From Streptosporangiaceae bacterium (lineage in GTDB: Bacteria > Actinomycetota > Actinomycetes > Streptosporangiales > Streptosporangiaceae): DNA of 5,621 nt. The stretch is from assembly GCA_030043395.1 (NCBI GenBank), contig JASHXW010000573.1, positions 1 through 5,621 on the forward strand, given 5' to 3'. Shown in pieces: positions 5,043-5,621 of the stretch. A program made the translations under genes and the position numbers. The notes under the pieces are model-generated. The model was not told the DNA's origin. It searched no databases and saw only the letters and a program-made list of their open reading frames with translations. Positions within the stretch are counted from its first letter, which is position 1; each line of letters begins with the position of its first letter.

Positions 5043-5621
5043 GCCCGGCATCGACAGCGATTCCCTCGCTCGTCGACCAATTCAGCAGCGGCCTCGACGC
5101 GCCGATCTGCCTGACCTGGGAGCTCACCTACGCCTGCAACTTGTCCTGCGTGCACTGCCTGTCCAGCTCCGGCCGCCGGGACCCGCGCGAGCTGAGCACG
5201 CAGGAGTGCAAGTCGGTGATCGACGAGCTTGAGCGGATGCAGGTCTTCTACGTGAACATCGGCGGTGGCGAGCCTACTGTCCGCCCGGACTTCTGGGATC
5301 TGGTGGACTACGCGACCAGCCACCACGTCGGGGTGAAGTTCTCCACCAACGGCGTCAAGATCACCCCGGGAATCGCCGGCCAGCTCGCTGCCAGCGACTA
5401 CGTCGACGTCCAGGTCTCGCTGGACGGCGCGACCGCCGAGGTGAACGACGCTGTCCGCGGACCAGGCTCCTATGACACCGCTCTGCGCGCCATGACGAAC
5501 CTCGCCGACGCCGGATTCGGCGCCTTCAAGATCTCGGTCGTGATGACCCGCCAGAACGTGGGACAGCTCGAGGAGTTCAAGGCGATCGCCGACCGGTTCG
5601 GAGCCCAGCTGAGGATCACCC
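5039..5621 (+). CDS. mftC: Mycofactocin radical SAM maturase MftC (5' part, truncated by the window edge)
   Basis: The first 194 residues of the radical SAM enzyme of the pathway are present. After a short head, PICLTWELTYACNLSCVHCLSSSGRRDP contains the CxxxCxxC motif (Cys33, Cys37, Cys40) that holds the SAM-binding [4Fe-4S] cluster. GGGEP (75-79) is the SAM amino-group contact. STNG and a VSLDGATAEVNDAVRGPGSYD stretch, typical of SPASM-type peptide maturases, follow. MftC acts twice on MftA, first decarboxylating the C-terminal Tyr and then forming the Val-Tyr carbon-carbon bond. The C-terminal SPASM domain with auxiliary clusters lies outside the window. The GTG start overlaps the mftB stop (GTGA), and an AGGAG at 5030-5034 precedes it by 4 bases. 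No defect is seen in the visible part. Confidence 0.96.
   Translation, partial: MSPASTAIPSLVDQFSSGLDAPICLTWELTYACNLSCVHCLSSSGRRDPRELSTQECKSVIDELERMQVFYVNIGGGEPTVRPDFWDLVDYATSHHVGVKFSTNGVKITPGIAGQLAASDYVDVQVSLDGATAEVNDAVRGPGSYDTALRAMTNLADAGFGAFKISVVMTRQNVGQLEEFKAIADRFGAQLRIT

Overview
The window comes from a GC-rich actinobacterium. The evidence is the strong G/C bias at third codon positions, the frequent GTG starts, the 4-base GTGA stop/start overlaps, and above all the start of a mycofactocin (MFT) cluster, a redox-cofactor pathway found mainly in Actinobacteria. The genus cannot be fixed from the sequence.

Left part (1-3202, + strand): a tightly packed operon of catabolic appearance. It holds the 3' end of a ribose-type (RbsC-like) ABC transporter permease, a cobalamin-independent methionine synthase-like methyltransferase with an intact zinc site, a GntR/FCD-family regulator overlapping it by 16 bases, and a 6-phosphogluconate/3-hydroxyisobutyrate dehydrogenase-like oxidoreductase with a DUF1932-type C-terminus, overlapping the regulator by 4 bases. 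The layout suggests import and metabolism of a small, possibly methylated compound under its own GntR repressor. The substrate is not identifiable.

Middle (3213-4456, - strand): a two-gene unit convergent with the operon, with only 10 bases between the stop codons. The promoter-proximal gene is mftR, the TetR-type regulator of mycofactocin genes. The second gene is a DinB/DUF664 four-helix-bundle protein. Both have lesions. mftR has no ATG, GTG or TTG upstream of its DNA-binding domain, and an ACG sits exactly where the start should be behind a perfect AAGGAGG. The DinB gene needs a one-base frameshift near 3546-3560 to be read through.

Right part (4457-5621, + strand): a divergent intergenic region with inverted repeats, a candidate promoter and a short GTCCGAN tandem repeat, followed by mftA (precursor peptide ending IDGMCGVY), mftB (peptide-binding chaperone) and mftC (radical SAM enzyme, cut off by the window edge). 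The three genes overlap (11 and 4 bases) and are almost certainly co-transcribed and translationally coupled. MftB presents MftA to MftC, which decarboxylates the terminal Tyr and crosslinks it to the adjacent Val. Later genes of the pathway should lie beyond the right edge.

The mycofactocin system itself is described. The least ordinary observations are the missing canonical mftR start, the broken DinB partner, the repeat-rich mftR/mftA control region, and a methionine-synthase-like enzyme placed inside a transporter/regulator/dehydrogenase operon.
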